A stretch of DNA of 64,000 bases from Enterobacter hormaechei subsp. xiangfangensis (GCF_001729785.1 NZ_CP017183.1:2232001-2296000), one strand, 5' to 3'; positions 55,591 to 64,000 are shown, numbered from the stretch's first letter. Numbers and translations are program-made. Notes: a model not told the origin generated them from the letters alone.

Positions 55591-55766
55591 ATGATGCTGA
55601 GAAAAGCCAGGCCCGAAGAAGCCGAAACACTCTGGCACGTCCGTAACGAAGCGATTCGCCATGGCTGCAAAATCTAGTGGGTTTTGCCATGCTGGGTGAA
55701 AATACGCATTACTCGCGTATGGCCGACGCGCATTTACGCTGTATTGAAATGGCAATTGATTTGTAA
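55591..55766 (+). pseudogene. GNAT acetyltransferase remnant with internal deletion and frame break
   Basis: A ribosome-binding site (AAGGGG) and ATG at 55591 open a frame of 28 codons, MMLRKARPEEAETLWHVRNE onward, typical of a GNAT N-terminus, which stops at TAG 55675-55677. A second fragment in another frame (55689-55766) encodes 25 residues resembling a GNAT C-terminus (EMAIDL at the end). Roughly 100 central codons are missing. The intact GNAT gene follows 12 bases later. Confidence 0.6.
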
Positions 55767-55777
55767 GGTCAGAACAG

Positions 55778-56218
55778 ATGACGCTAACCGTACGTCCTTT
55801 ATGCACAGAAGATTACCCACAGTGGCGACCGCTGTGGGATGGCTATACCCATTTTTATGAGTGCTACCTTGACGAGTCCGTTACCGCGGCCACCTGGGAC
55901 AGGGCGCTCGCAGATTCATCATCTCTGTTTTGCCGTGTCGTGGAGAAGGACGGCCGCGTCATCGGCTTCGCCATGTGCGTCCTGCATGAAGGGACCTGGT
56001 CAACCGCGCCCGTTTGCTATCTGGAAGATCTGTTTGTTGAAGCTGCCGAACGTGGCGCAGGGGCGGGTAAAGCGCTTATCGACGCCCTGATCGATGAAGG
56101 CAAGCGGGAAGGGTGGTCAAAACTCTACTGGGTAACCCGCATGAACAATCCGGCGCGTAAGCTGTATGATCACTATGGTGAAGCCGACGATTACGTCCGG
56201 TACCGAATCTCGCTTTAG
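55778..56218 (+). CDS. GNAT-family N-acetyltransferase
   Basis: A 146-residue GNAT protein. The strand LEDLFVEAAERGAGAGKALIDALIDEG (about residues 83-109) gives the acetyl-CoA loop R-G-A-G-A-G-K, and the closing motif NPARKLYDHYG is typical. The ATG lies 12 bases after the broken acetyltransferase gene. Substrate unknown. No operator is obvious. Confidence 0.87.
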   Translation: MTLTVRPLCTEDYPQWRPLWDGYTHFYECYLDESVTAATWDRALADSSSLFCRVVEKDGRVIGFAMCVLHEGTWSTAPVCYLEDLFVEAAERGAGAGKALIDALIDEGKREGWSKLYWVTRMNNPARKLYDHYGEADDYVRYRISL

Positions 56219-56236
56219 TCGTTTAATACCTGGGTT

Positions 56237-56267
56237 TGTATCACACTGTATCTGCCTCTGTGATACA
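56237..56267. promoter_or_regulatory. Inverted repeat upstream of the epoxide-hydrolase-like gene
   Basis: TGTATCACA (56237-56245) and TGTGATACA (56259-56267) are perfect 9-bp arms around 13 bases; a second TGTATC at 56247 gives a 10-base direct repeat. A related repeat precedes dipZ, so this is a candidate operator of the intervening response regulator. Confidence 0.5.
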
Positions 56268-56363
56268 TACACAGGTATGCAATAAAACCGCATCCGCACA
56301 CATCTCCTATACAAACGCATGGTGTTATATCTCCGTCAACTGAACTTACCCGGAGATAACATC

Positions 56364-57359
56364 ATGTTTAATAAACTCGCATACTCAGCCGTCGCCCTGA
56401 CCGTATCACTTGGCACCGTGATGTCCTGCCAGGCAGAAGCGACGGGTAAGGATTACGCGTCGGCCTTTAACCAGGTTAAACAGATTAACGCTGGCGATTT
56501 GAACGTCGGTTACGTCGATATCGGGCCAAAAGAGGGGCAACCGGTGATCCTGCTGCATGGCTGGCCGTACGACATTCACAGTTATGCAGAAGTGGCCCCC
56601 GCGCTGGCCGCGAAGGGGTATCGTGTCATTGTGCCGTCCCTGCGCGGGTACGGCACCACACGCTTTATTTCTGATAAAACGCCGCGAAACGGCCAGCCTT
56701 CGGCAATGGCAAAAGACATCGTCAACCTGATGGACGCCCTGAATATCAAACAGGCGGTGTTTGCCGGTTATGACTGGGGGGCGCGTACGGCAGATATCGT
56801 TGCAGCGCTCTGGCCGGAACGGGTGAAATCGCTGGTCTCGGTAAGTGGCTACCTGATCAGCAGCCAGGCGATTGGCAAACAGCCTTTACCGCCGAAGGCA
56901 GAGGTTCAGTGGTGGTATCAGTTCTATTTCGCCACGCCGCGCGGGGCGGAGGGCTATGCTAAAAATACGCACGATTTTGCCCGGTTGATCTGGTCCCAGG
57001 CTTCGCCTGACTGGAAATTCAGCGATGCCACCTTCAATGCCAGCGCCAAATCCCTCGATAACCCGGACCACGTTGCCGTCACGCTCAGTAATTACCGCTG
57101 GCGTCTGGGGCTGGAGAAGGGTGAGCAGAAATATGACGCCTACGAACAAAAGCTAGCTACGCTGCCGAATATTACGGTGCCGACCATCACCATCGAGGGT
57201 GGTAACAACGGAGCACCACATCCTGCACCCGCAGCCTATGCGGGGAAATTCACCGGAAAATATGAGCACCGTACTTTCGGCGCAACGGTTGGCCACAACC
57301 CGCCGCAGGAAGATCCGCAGGACTTTGTTAAAGCCGTTGTCGACGCGGATAAGCTCTGA
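56364..57359 (+). CDS. Exported alpha/beta-hydrolase, epoxide-hydrolase-like
   Basis: A 331-residue secreted alpha/beta-hydrolase. A Sec signal peptide spans about residues 1-26 (cleavage near CQA-EA). HGWPYDIHSY is the oxyanion HGxP motif, and the nucleophile is Asp137 in AGYDWGARTAD, as in epoxide hydrolases and haloalkane dehalogenases rather than serine esterases. The acid-His end appears as HRTFGATVGHNPPQEDP. The start at 56364 opens the signal peptide behind CCGGAGATAAC. It is followed by a two-component system and dipZ on the same strand. Substrate unknown. Confidence 0.85.
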   Translation: MFNKLAYSAVALTVSLGTVMSCQAEATGKDYASAFNQVKQINAGDLNVGYVDIGPKEGQPVILLHGWPYDIHSYAEVAPALAAKGYRVIVPSLRGYGTTRFISDKTPRNGQPSAMAKDIVNLMDALNIKQAVFAGYDWGARTADIVAALWPERVKSLVSVSGYLISSQAIGKQPLPPKAEVQWWYQFYFATPRGAEGYAKNTHDFARLIWSQASPDWKFSDATFNASAKSLDNPDHVAVTLSNYRWRLGLEKGEQKYDAYEQKLATLPNITVPTITIEGGNNGAPHPAPAAYAGKFTGKYEHRTFGATVGHNPPQEDPQDFVKAVVDADKL

Positions 57360-57403
57360 TATGTGCTATTTTCAATCCGTTACCTCTTAATCAGGAGCCT
57401 GCG

Positions 57404-58144
57404 GTGGAGCATATTGATCACATCCTTGTCGTCGATGACGACAGGGATATTCGTGAACTGATTGTCGATTACCTCGTGAAATCCGGCTACCACGCCTCTG
57501 GCGCGGCGAACGGGAAAGAGATGCGCGTAGTGCTCGACAAACAGCATATCGACCTGGTGGTGCTGGACGTGATGATGCCCGGCGATGATGGCCTGACGCT
57601 GTGTCGACAGCTGCGCAGCAGCAGGCATAAGGATCTGCCGATCCTGATGCTCACCGCGCGCAACGAGGACACGGACCGGATCCTGGGACTGGAGATGGGC
57701 GCCGACGATTATGTTGTGAAACCGTTTGTGGCCCGCGAACTGCTGGCGCGTATCAAAGCTATCCTGCGTCGTTTTCGTACTATGCCGCCTAATCTTCAGG
57801 TGACCGAGGCAGGGCGCCTGGTGGTGTTCGGTGAATGGCAACTGGATACCGTGGCGCGTCATCTGATTGATAACGAGGGGATGGTTGTGGCGCTCAGCGG
57901 GGCGGAATATCGCCTTTTGCGCGTATTCCTCGATCATCCTCAACGGGTGCTGACCCGCGATCAGCTGCTGAACCTGACGCAGGGACGTGATGCCGAGCTG
58001 TTTGAGCGTTCGATTGATCTCCTGGTGAGCCGCGTGCGACAGCGCCTGAATGAAGATGCCCGCACGCCGGCCTACATTAAAACCGTTCGCAGCGAAGGCT
58101 ACGTTTTTACCATGCCGGTGACCATCGTCGAGGCCAATGAATGA
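57404..58144 (+). CDS. OmpR-family response regulator
   Basis: A 246-residue response regulator: receiver domain (residues 5-118, acid pocket Asp11/Asp12, phosphoacceptor Asp55 in VVLDVMMPG, Lys in DDYVVKPF) and a C-terminal winged helix (about 150-235, ending TVRSEGYVFTMPV). Translation begins at GTG 57404 behind AATCAGGAGC. Its stop overlaps the kinase start by four bases, so the pair is coupled. The regulator probably acts on the neighbouring hydrolase and dipZ, which carry related inverted repeats. Confidence 0.92.
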   Translation: MEHIDHILVVDDDRDIRELIVDYLVKSGYHASGAANGKEMRVVLDKQHIDLVVLDVMMPGDDGLTLCRQLRSSRHKDLPILMLTARNEDTDRILGLEMGADDYVVKPFVARELLARIKAILRRFRTMPPNLQVTEAGRLVVFGEWQLDTVARHLIDNEGMVVALSGAEYRLLRVFLDHPQRVLTRDQLLNLTQGRDAELFERSIDLLVSRVRQRLNEDARTPAYIKTVRSEGYVFTMPVTIVEANE

Positions 58145-59436
58145 CGCTGTGGCCCCGCACCTTACTGGCCCGGCTGCTGATCATTGTGCTGCTTGGACTC
58201 TTACTGGCTAACGCGCTCAGCCTGACGCTGGTCATGGTTGAGCGAATGCACAGCGCGCGCACGGTTATGCTGGGCAATCTTGAGAATGACGTGGCGACCA
58301 GCGTGGCCATTCTCGACCGGCTTCCGGCCAAAGAGAGGCCAGAGTGGCTGGAACGGCTCAGTCGCGGTAATTATCGTTATATCCTCGGCCCCGGCGAGGC
58401 AGGCGCCGCACCAACGGACAAGCGCTCGCGGGATGCAATTCGCACCCTGAAAGAGACGCTTTCAGCCCAATATCCGCTCCAGTTTACGGCGGTGCCAGGG
58501 CCAATCTCCCATATTCAGGCCCATCTGACGCTCCGCGACGGCGCACCGCTCACTATCGATCTGATCCCGCGCATGCCGCCTGTCGCCAGCTGGTTACCCG
58601 TGGTGCTAGTTCTTCAGCTGTTACTTGTCGCGCTCTGCTCCTGGATTGCCGTACGCCAGGTTGTCCGGCCTTTCCTGCAATTCACGCGTGCGGTTGATTC
58701 CCTCGATCCTGCGGCCCATTCACCGATGACTGAAAAAGGACCGGTTGAAGTGCGCCAGGCTGCACACGCTTTTAATGAGATGCAGTCGCGGATACAAACG
58801 TATCTGCGTGAACGCGCGCAGATTCTGGCGTCCATTTCTCACGATCTCCAGACGCCCATCACGCGCATGAAGCTGCGGATCGAAATGGCAGATCAGCCCG
58901 AAATCCGCGATAAGCTGCTGAGCGACCTGGATAATATGTCGCGCCTGGTACGGGAGGGGATTGCCTATGCCCGGTCATCAGAATCACTGGAAGAGACCAC
59001 GCTGAAGCTGGAGCTGAACGCGTGGGTTAACAGCATCGCCAGTGATTATCAGGACATTGGTAAAAACGTGCAGTTTCATGCACGCAATGCGCGTCTGCCG
59101 ATCGTTACTCGTCCACAGGCATTGCGCAGGGTAATGACCAATCTGCTGGATAATGCGCTCAAGTTTGGCGATAGCGCGGTTATAGAGATTGATGAAGATG
59201 AAAGGCAGGTAGCGATCCGCATTATGGATAACGGCCCCGGCATCCCGGAGGCAGAACTGGAGGCGGTGTTACAGCCGTTCTACCGGGTTGAAACGTCGCG
59301 CAACCGCGAAACGGGCGGCACCGGGTTAGGCCTCGCCATTGCCGCGCAGCTCACCGCCCAGCTTGACGGGAAATTGCATATTGCAAACCGGGCAGAGGGC
59401 GGGTTGGCCGTAAGCGTGACTCTTCCGCGCGGTTAA
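58141..59436 (+). CDS. Sensor histidine kinase
   Basis: A 431-residue membrane kinase. Two helices (about residues 10-34 and 148-168) bracket a 110-residue periplasmic sensor, followed by a HAMP linker, a HisKA domain with phospho-accepting His234 in SISHDLQTP, and a HATPase domain with N box NLLDNALKFG, G1 DNGPGIPE and G2 GGTGLGLAIA. Periplasmic sensing fits the periplasmic or membrane location of both neighbouring products. The stimulus is unknown. Confidence 0.92.
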   Translation: MTLWPRTLLARLLIIVLLGLLLANALSLTLVMVERMHSARTVMLGNLENDVATSVAILDRLPAKERPEWLERLSRGNYRYILGPGEAGAAPTDKRSRDAIRTLKETLSAQYPLQFTAVPGPISHIQAHLTLRDGAPLTIDLIPRMPPVASWLPVVLVLQLLLVALCSWIAVRQVVRPFLQFTRAVDSLDPAAHSPMTEKGPVEVRQAAHAFNEMQSRIQTYLRERAQILASISHDLQTPITRMKLRIEMADQPEIRDKLLSDLDNMSRLVREGIAYARSSESLEETTLKLELNAWVNSIASDYQDIGKNVQFHARNARLPIVTRPQALRRVMTNLLDNALKFGDSAVIEIDEDERQVAIRIMDNGPGIPEAELEAVLQPFYRVETSRNRETGGTGLGLAIAAQLTAQLDGKLHIANRAEGGLAVSVTLPRG

Positions 59437-59442
59437 TTGTAC

Positions 59443-59477
59443 GCCTGTGTATCTGCACCCCGTGCCGATACGCAGGC
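59443..59477. promoter_or_regulatory. Inverted repeat upstream of dipZ
   Basis: GCCTGTGTATC (59443-59453) and GATACGCAGGC (59467-59477) pair at ten of eleven positions around 13 bases, within 130 bases of the dipZ start. It shares TGTATCTGC and GATAC words with the repeat upstream of the hydrolase gene. Confidence 0.5.
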
Positions 59478-59571
59478 AGACAAAATTCAGCTTTTCGCAC
59501 ACGGCCTGAACACATTCGTACGGTCAAATAACCTCACTGCACCTTCGCAGCAACCGTATCGTGAGGTCGTT

Positions 59572-60762
59572 ATGTTTCTGATAATCGCTTTTTTGGGCGG
59601 CATGATTAGCCTGCTCAGTCCGTGCACGCTTCCCGTCATTCCTCTGCTGTTCGCTGGCTTTCAGGGGCAGCGCAAACACATTCTGGCGCTTCTGGCGGGA
59701 ATGATTGTGATGTTCACGTTGGTGGCGATGGTAGTAACGATTGCCAGCGAGTGGATCGCTGACGCCACCGTTATCGGTCGCTGGATTGCGCTGCTGATAC
59801 TGAGCATTGCCGCCCTGGCTCTGATCTTCCCGCAGTTTGCTCAGCGCATTGCCCGTCCGGCGGTCAGTGCGGGAAACGTTCTCAACACCCACAGCGTTCA
59901 GCGACGCGGCCTGGTTTCGGCTTTTCTGGCAGGACTGGCCGTTGGACTTATGTGGTCCCCCTGTGCCGGACCGATTCTCGGGGCGATCTTCAGCATTAAT
60001 ATTGCGGGCCACTCGGCCATCGCAACCGGAGCGCTGTTAGCCGCTTACGGCAGTGGATGCGCGTTGATGCTGGGGCTGCTTGTCGCGGGGGGCCGTAAGC
60101 TGATAGCCCCTCTGAGAGCCAAATCCGCATTGATGGCGCGTTTGCGTCAGGGAGCGGGAGTGATGATGTTAGCTGCCGTTGCGTTCAACGCCAGCGGGAT
60201 GACCTCAGCCCTGAAAAGTGCCAACGGTATTGCCGACCAGCTGGAAAACGCTCTGTTGAGCCTTGCGCAACCATCCTCCACGCAGGTGAAACTGCAACCA
60301 GTCGCTGACGCAACGCCGAGCAGCCAGCTACCATCATTAAGCGGCGGTACGGGCTGGATAAACGGTGACCCTGTCACGTCTGAGGCCTTGCGGGGGAAAG
60401 TTGTGCTTATCGATTTCTGGACCTGGGACTGTATCAACTGCCAGCATACCCTTCCGCATGTTCGAGACTGGGCGAAGAAATATGAGTCACAAGGTCTGGT
60501 GGTGATTGGCGTCCATACCCCGGAATACCCCTGGGAAAAGCCGTTATCATCGGTGAAAAACGCGGTCAATAAATGGCAGCTGCCGTACCGCGTAGTGACG
60601 GATAATAACTACAAAATCTGGAGCGCGTTCGGAAATCAGTACTGGCCAGCGCATTACTATTTCGATGCGAAAGGACAACTGCGTTACACCGCGTTTGGCG
60701 AAGGTAACTACGACAAGCAGGAGGCCGTGATTCAGCAGTTGCTCAAGGAAGCGCGTTCCTGA
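59572..60762 (+). CDS. dipZ: DipZ-like protein: CcdA/DsbD membrane domain plus thioredoxin-like domain
   Basis: A 396-residue fusion. The N-terminal half has about six membrane helices with paired CcdA/DsbD cysteines, Cys18 in SPCTLPV and Cys131 in SPCAGP, that carry electrons across the inner membrane. The C-terminal half is a periplasmic redoxin domain with the active-site pair Cys287 and Cys290 (WDCINCQ). It should pass reducing power to periplasmic thiols. The start at 59572 follows GAGGTCGTT; the 45 upstream in-frame codons cover the operator. It is downstream of the two-component system and ends six bases before tam. Confidence 0.88.
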   Translation: MFLIIAFLGGMISLLSPCTLPVIPLLFAGFQGQRKHILALLAGMIVMFTLVAMVVTIASEWIADATVIGRWIALLILSIAALALIFPQFAQRIARPAVSAGNVLNTHSVQRRGLVSAFLAGLAVGLMWSPCAGPILGAIFSINIAGHSAIATGALLAAYGSGCALMLGLLVAGGRKLIAPLRAKSALMARLRQGAGVMMLAAVAFNASGMTSALKSANGIADQLENALLSLAQPSSTQVKLQPVADATPSSQLPSLSGGTGWINGDPVTSEALRGKVVLIDFWTWDCINCQHTLPHVRDWAKKYESQGLVVIGVHTPEYPWEKPLSSVKNAVNKWQLPYRVVTDNNYKIWSAFGNQYWPAHYYFDAKGQLRYTAFGEGNYDKQEAVIQQLLKEARS

Positions 60763-60768
60763 TCCGGC

Positions 60769-61527
60769 TTACGGAACCCGCTGAGCCACCATAAACAGGC
60801 GCGGAAAAGCCAGCAGTATCTGCCCGTTCTCCTGGAGCGGATACTGCTCTTCCAGCAGCTCAAGGTAGCGTTTCAGATAGTTTTTCTGCTCGCTTTCGTT
60901 GAGTTCCTGTAACCACGGCCGTAACCCCGTCGCGCTGACCCAGTCAATAATCGCCTGATGAGAGCTCATCTGATGGAAGTAGGTGGTGCGCCAGATATCC
61001 ACGTCACATCCCGCTTCCGTCAGAATATCGTAGTAGGCATGGATACCCGGCAATGGCTCGCGGCCACGATCGGGGTAGCCCTGTTCCCAGGCAACTTCAC
61101 GCATCAGGGCGTGCGTCGGCTCAAGCCAGTTGTCAGGCATTTGCACCGCCAGCACGCCGTTTAACTGGAGCAGTGAAACCAGGTGTGGCAGAAGGTGGTA
61201 ATGGTCCGGGATCCATTGCAATGAGGCGTTGGCGTAGATCAGGCTGAGCGGCTGGTCAGGTTTGTAGTGACGGATATCCGCCTCAATAAAGTAGCAGTCT
61301 GGCAGGGCCTGTCGGGCTTCCTCCAGCATGGCCGGGGAGTTATCCACGCCGGCGATCTGCGCAGAAGGCCAGCGCTGTTTCAGCAGCGCGGTGCTGTTGC
61401 CTGGCCCGCAGCCCAAATCCACGGCTGAGGTTATGTCAGCAAGCGGCACCCGGGCCAGTAACTCAGCGGCGGGACGAGTGCGTTCTGCGCTGTACTGTAG
61501 ATAAAGAGAGGGATCCCAGTCGGCCAT
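60769..61527 (-). CDS. tam: Trans-aconitate 2-methyltransferase
   Basis: A 252-residue class I SAM-dependent methyltransferase matching E. coli Tam, which methylates trans-aconitate, an inhibitor of the citric acid cycle formed from cis-aconitate. Motif [15 protein letters not shown] lies at about residues 36-49, and [13 protein letters not shown] is the conserved motif IV region. The ATG at 61527 follows TGGAGATGC. It is convergent with dipZ. Confidence 0.94.
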   Translation of the reverse strand: MADWDPSLYLQYSAERTRPAAELLARVPLADITSAVDLGCGPGNSTALLKQRWPSAQIAGVDNSPAMLEEARQALPDCYFIEADIRHYKPDQPLSLIYANASLQWIPDHYHLLPHLVSLLQLNGVLAVQMPDNWLEPTHALMREVAWEQGYPDRGREPLPGIHAYYDILTEAGCDVDIWRTTYFHQMSSHQAIIDWVSATGLRPWLQELNESEQKNYLKRYLELLEEQYPLQENGQILLAFPRLFMVAQRVP

Positions 61528-61611
61528 TTTCGCATCTCCATGTTGAGGTGTTCAGCAAGAATAGCACAGGCAAATACCTGCGCCGGGGCAGGTATCTGGC
61601 TAATGGTGAGA

Positions 61612-62196
61612 TTATAAAATGCCTTTGAGGGCCAGGTGATAGAGCAGCATGATGGTTTTTCCGTCGACGATCTGCCCATTTTCAATGCCCCGAAGCGCGT
61701 CGTCCAGCGTCATTTCCAGAACGTCGATATCTTCCCCCTCAGCTTTAACGCCGCCGCCCGCGCTGGTCCGATCCTGCGGATGATATTCCGCCAGATAGAA
61801 GTAGAGTTTCTCGGTAACCGAGCCCGGGCTCATATAGGCCACAAAAATTTTCTCTACGCGCGTCACCTTAAACCCGGTTTCTTCTTCCGCTTCGGCCTTA
61901 ATCCGGCTTTCCGGGTCAAGGTTATCAAGCAACCCGGCGGCCGCCTCAATGAGATCCTCTTCGTGACCATTGATAAACACCGGGAAACGGAACTGACGCG
62001 TCAGAATGACGGTTTTGCTGTCGCGATTATAGAGCAGGATCGTCGCGCCATTCCCCCGGTCATACACTTCACGCTCTTGCCGCTGCCAGTCGCCATCGCT
62101 GCGCTGGAAGTCAAAAGTGTATTTTTTTAGGTTATACCAGTTGTCGGACAACGTTTCGCTGTTGATGATGCGTATATCTGCACGTTTTGATTGCAC
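61612..62196 (-). CDS. NUDIX hydrolase of the NudK family
   Basis: A 194-residue NUDIX hydrolase of the GDP-mannose pyrophosphatase NudK group. The Nudix box is read as GLLDNLDPESRIKAEAEEETGF (about residues 93-114) with the catalytic EEETG. Conserved family words are REVYDRGNGATILLYN and SPGSVTEKLYFYLAEY. I use the GTG at 62196, eight bases after GGAGAG, because the upstream 19 codons begin at TTG and match nothing. Similarity to E. coli NudK is partial, so this is a paralogue. It is divergent from the DeoR-family gene. Confidence 0.87.
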   Translation of the reverse strand: MQSKRADIRIINSETLSDNWYNLKKYTFDFQRSDGDWQRQEREVYDRGNGATILLYNRDSKTVILTRQFRFPVFINGHEEDLIEAAAGLLDNLDPESRIKAEAEEETGFKVTRVEKIFVAYMSPGSVTEKLYFYLAEYHPQDRTSAGGGVKAEGEDIDVLEMTLDDALRGIENGQIVDGKTIMLLYHLALKGIL

Positions 62197-62282
62197 GTTT
62201 GGCTCTCCTCTCGTAGAGTAAGCATCATAAACAGCACTATCGTGCAAATACAAGACACATCGTGCAACATCAGGAATAAATC

Positions 62283-63041
62283 ATGCTCACAAGCCAGCGT
62301 AAACAGTTGATTCTGGAAAAACTGGAGGCGGAAGGCCAGGTCCAGTCAACTGCGCTCAGCCTCTTTTTCTCGGTGTCTGAGGACACTATCCGCCGGGATT
62401 TACGTGAACTGGCGGCAGAAGGGCGTTTGCAGCGTGTTCACGGCGGTGCACTGCCAGCATCTTCAGCGATTGCGCCTTTTGCCGAGCGTCAGTCCGTCAA
62501 AATGGATGCAAAAAAACGCGTGGCACGGCGAGGCGCGCAGCTCATTTCACCGGGGCAGGTGGTGATCATTGATGGCGGGACGACCACCTCTGAACTTATT
62601 ACATTCTTCCCACCCGATTTACCGATAACCGTGGTGACGCACAGCCCGGGTATCGCATTGGGTCTGGTCGGCCATCCGAGCATAGAGGTGATCCTGATTG
62701 GTGGTCGTTTGTATAAACACTCCATCGTCACGGTCGGCGCGGCCGCAATTGAAGGCATCAATAATATTCATGCGGATCTGTTTTTCATGGGTGTCACCGG
62801 CGTGCATCCTGAGGCCGGGCTGACCACCGGAGATTATGAAGAAGCGTGCATCAAACGTGCATTTTCCGGCAGAGCGGCGGAAACGGTGGTACTGGCCTCG
62901 CCGGAAAAGATCAACACGGCCTCGGCGTTCGTGATTGGCGACCTGTCGCTGGTGAATACGCTGGTTGTTGAAAACACAACGGATGAACGCTGGGTGAGCG
63001 CCATGAAAGAAAAGGGCGTTACGGTGATCGCAAGCCAGTAA
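62283..63041 (+). CDS. DeoR/GlpR-family transcriptional regulator
   Basis: A 252-residue DeoR-family regulator: N-terminal helix-turn-helix (about residues 18-52, FSVSEDTIRRDLRELAAEGRLQRVHGG) and C-terminal sugar-phosphate-sensing domain with the DGGTTT loop (about 98-103) and the GVTGVHPEAGLTT segment. It sits 104 bases upstream of a GH28 glycosidase gene on the same strand, so it may control pectin- or uronate-related genes by binding a sugar phosphate; this is inference. The start follows AGGAATAAATC. Confidence 0.88.
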   Translation: MLTSQRKQLILEKLEAEGQVQSTALSLFFSVSEDTIRRDLRELAAEGRLQRVHGGALPASSAIAPFAERQSVKMDAKKRVARRGAQLISPGQVVIIDGGTTTSELITFFPPDLPITVVTHSPGIALGLVGHPSIEVILIGGRLYKHSIVTVGAAAIEGINNIHADLFFMGVTGVHPEAGLTTGDYEEACIKRAFSGRAAETVVLASPEKINTASAFVIGDLSLVNTLVVENTTDERWVSAMKEKGVTVIASQ

Positions 63042-63145
63042 ATATCCGCTTTTTTGCCAGCCTGACCGCCAGGCTGTCAAAAAGACAAAGGTTATCCTTC
63101 ACGCGGATTTCTAGACTAAGGCTTTCATTTGTTTAAGGACAAGCC

Positions 63146-64000
63146 ATGAAAGCGATCTCCATTCTGGCGTGTGGCGCGGACCCAACCGCGCAACGCCTGT
63201 CAACGTCTGCCATTCAGCAGGCCATAAACAGTGCTCAAGAGAACGATGTCATTCTTATTCCGCAAGGCCGTTTTCTGACCGGCGCACTGTTTCTGAAAAG
63301 CGGTGTTTCGCTTCGCCTGGATGCTGGCGCACAGCTCGTTGGAAGCCAGGATCTGGCTGATTATCCCCTGATAAACACCCGGGTGGCCGGCATTGATATG
63401 CGCTGGCCGGCAGGCATTATTAATATCATTGATTGTGAAAACGTCAGCATTACCGGTACAGGCACGATAGACGGGCAGGGTGTCATCTGGTGGCAACGCT
63501 TCTGGGGCGACGACGAACGCAGCGGCATGGTTGGCGATTACAGCGCCAGAGGATTACGCTGGGTGGTTGATTACGACTGTCAGCGCCCGCGCAATATCCT
63601 GGTCTTTGAAAGCCAGAACATTCTGCTGCGTGATTTTACCAGTCGGGAGTCCGGATTCTGGAACATACACCTCTGTTATTCGCGCCGTATCGCGGTTGAG
63701 GCTGTGCAAATCAGCAATTCTGCGGGGCCGAGCACCGACGGGATTGACGTCGACTCCTGCGAACAAGTGCGGATTGAACGCTGCATTGTGTCCTGCAATG
63801 ACGACAATATTTGCATCAAATCAGGACGAGGACGCGAAGCGGCGCAAAAAGCACGTACCGCGCGGGATATAGTGATTCGAGGATGTACGCTGAATAAGGG
63901 ATCCGGGATCACGCTGGGGAGTGAAACTTCAGGTGGCATTGAACGCGTCCTGATAGAAGATAACGCGTTTAACGGAACGGGCGTCGGATTTCGCATTAAG
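63146..64000 (+). CDS. GH28 polygalacturonase-like enzyme, 3' end outside the window
   Basis: At least 285 codons of a right-handed parallel beta-helix glycosidase, cut by the window edge with no stop. The opening ACGADPTAQRLSTSAIQQAI is typical of GH28. Catalytic acids of the family are present: the Asp of STDGID (normally NTDG), the Asp pair in NDDNICIKSG, and RIK at the very end. The third motif, normally GHG, is GSG in GSGITLGSE. No signal peptide is seen, so it may act on small oligosaccharides in the cytoplasm. It probably works with uronate catabolism such as uxaB. The ATG follows TTTAAGGACAAGCC. Confidence 0.83.
   Translation, partial: MKAISILACGADPTAQRLSTSAIQQAINSAQENDVILIPQGRFLTGALFLKSGVSLRLDAGAQLVGSQDLADYPLINTRVAGIDMRWPAGIINIIDCENVSITGTGTIDGQGVIWWQRFWGDDERSGMVGDYSARGLRWVVDYDCQRPRNILVFESQNILLRDFTSRESGFWNIHLCYSRRIAVEAVQISNSAGPSTDGIDVDSCEQVRIERCIVSCNDDNICIKSGRGREAAQKARTARDIVIRGCTLNKGSGITLGSETSGGIERVLIEDNAFNGTGVGFRIK

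Noticed and set aside
55561..55806. An 81-codon minus-strand frame opposite the broken acetyltransferase
   Set aside because: It reads antisense to a recognisable GNAT remnant and has no start signal or family match.
61574..61595. ATACCTGC/GCAGGTAT hairpin between tam and the NUDIX gene
   Set aside because: Could help terminate the NUDIX transcript, but the T-run is poor and the fold is not a known riboswitch.
63058..63076. CAGCCTG/CAGGCTG hairpin after the DeoR-family gene
   Set aside because: The stem is good, but no T-run follows it in the gene's direction; not called a terminator.

Overview
The window is chromosomal DNA of an enterobacterium close to Enterobacter, Lelliottia or Klebsiella. 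Many proteins are near-identical to Escherichia coli K-12 products (YdcI, YdcJ, OpgD, RimL, TehAB, RlhA, MarRAB, EamA, Sad, GlsB, UxaB), and the genes come in E. coli-like syntenic blocks separated by genes E. coli K-12 lacks. REP elements sit in four intergenic gaps. Genus assignment is inference; no rRNA or tRNA gene was seen.

Layout. 1-2.6 kb is an AT-rich accessory patch: a membrane protein, a small secreted protein and an APH-fold kinase. 2.6-6 kb holds frmRA (formaldehyde detoxification, without frmB) and a chemoreceptor. 6-18.2 kb is the ydcI/ydcJ-opgD-rimL-ydcK-tehAB block, interrupted by a carboxylesterase, a LysR regulator, an aminotransferase and a periplasmic binding protein. 18.2-25.6 kb holds a PepT-like peptidase divergent from a DppA-like binding protein, a DUF3313 lipoprotein, a DMT exporter divergent from an AraC regulator, and ydcO/ydcN. 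25.7-28.7 kb holds rlhA, yncJ and an unknown exported protein sharing an Rcs-type box. 28.7-37.8 kb holds ftrA/rhodanese, a MetJ-box methionine-synthase-like gene, the complete urtABCDE urea transporter with a sigma-54 promoter, and zinT under a Zur box. 37.8-43.4 kb holds ydeE, eamA, marRAB, marC and sotB. 43.5-55 kb holds tandem PhzF genes, ptrR/sad, a second chemoreceptor, glsB-yneG, a GAF-GGDEF cyclase, uxaB and yneE. 55-61 kb holds acetyltransferases (one broken) and a module of secreted epoxide-hydrolase-like enzyme, two-component system and DipZ-like thiol protein. 61-64 kb holds tam, a NudK-like hydrolase, a DeoR regulator and a GH28 gene cut by the window edge.

Functional themes. Nitrogen and amino-acid scavenging (urt, glsB, sad, pepT/dppA-like, aminotransferase plus binding protein), sulfur and methionine metabolism (eamA, ydcN, the MetJ-controlled gene, rhodanese), stress and efflux (mar, sot, teh, frm, DMT and MFS exporters), uronate/pectin use (uxaB, GH28) and chemotaxis. 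The most informative material is regulatory: many operators are legible and tie uncharacterised genes to known regulons. I saw no prophage, insertion sequence, CRISPR array or defence island.
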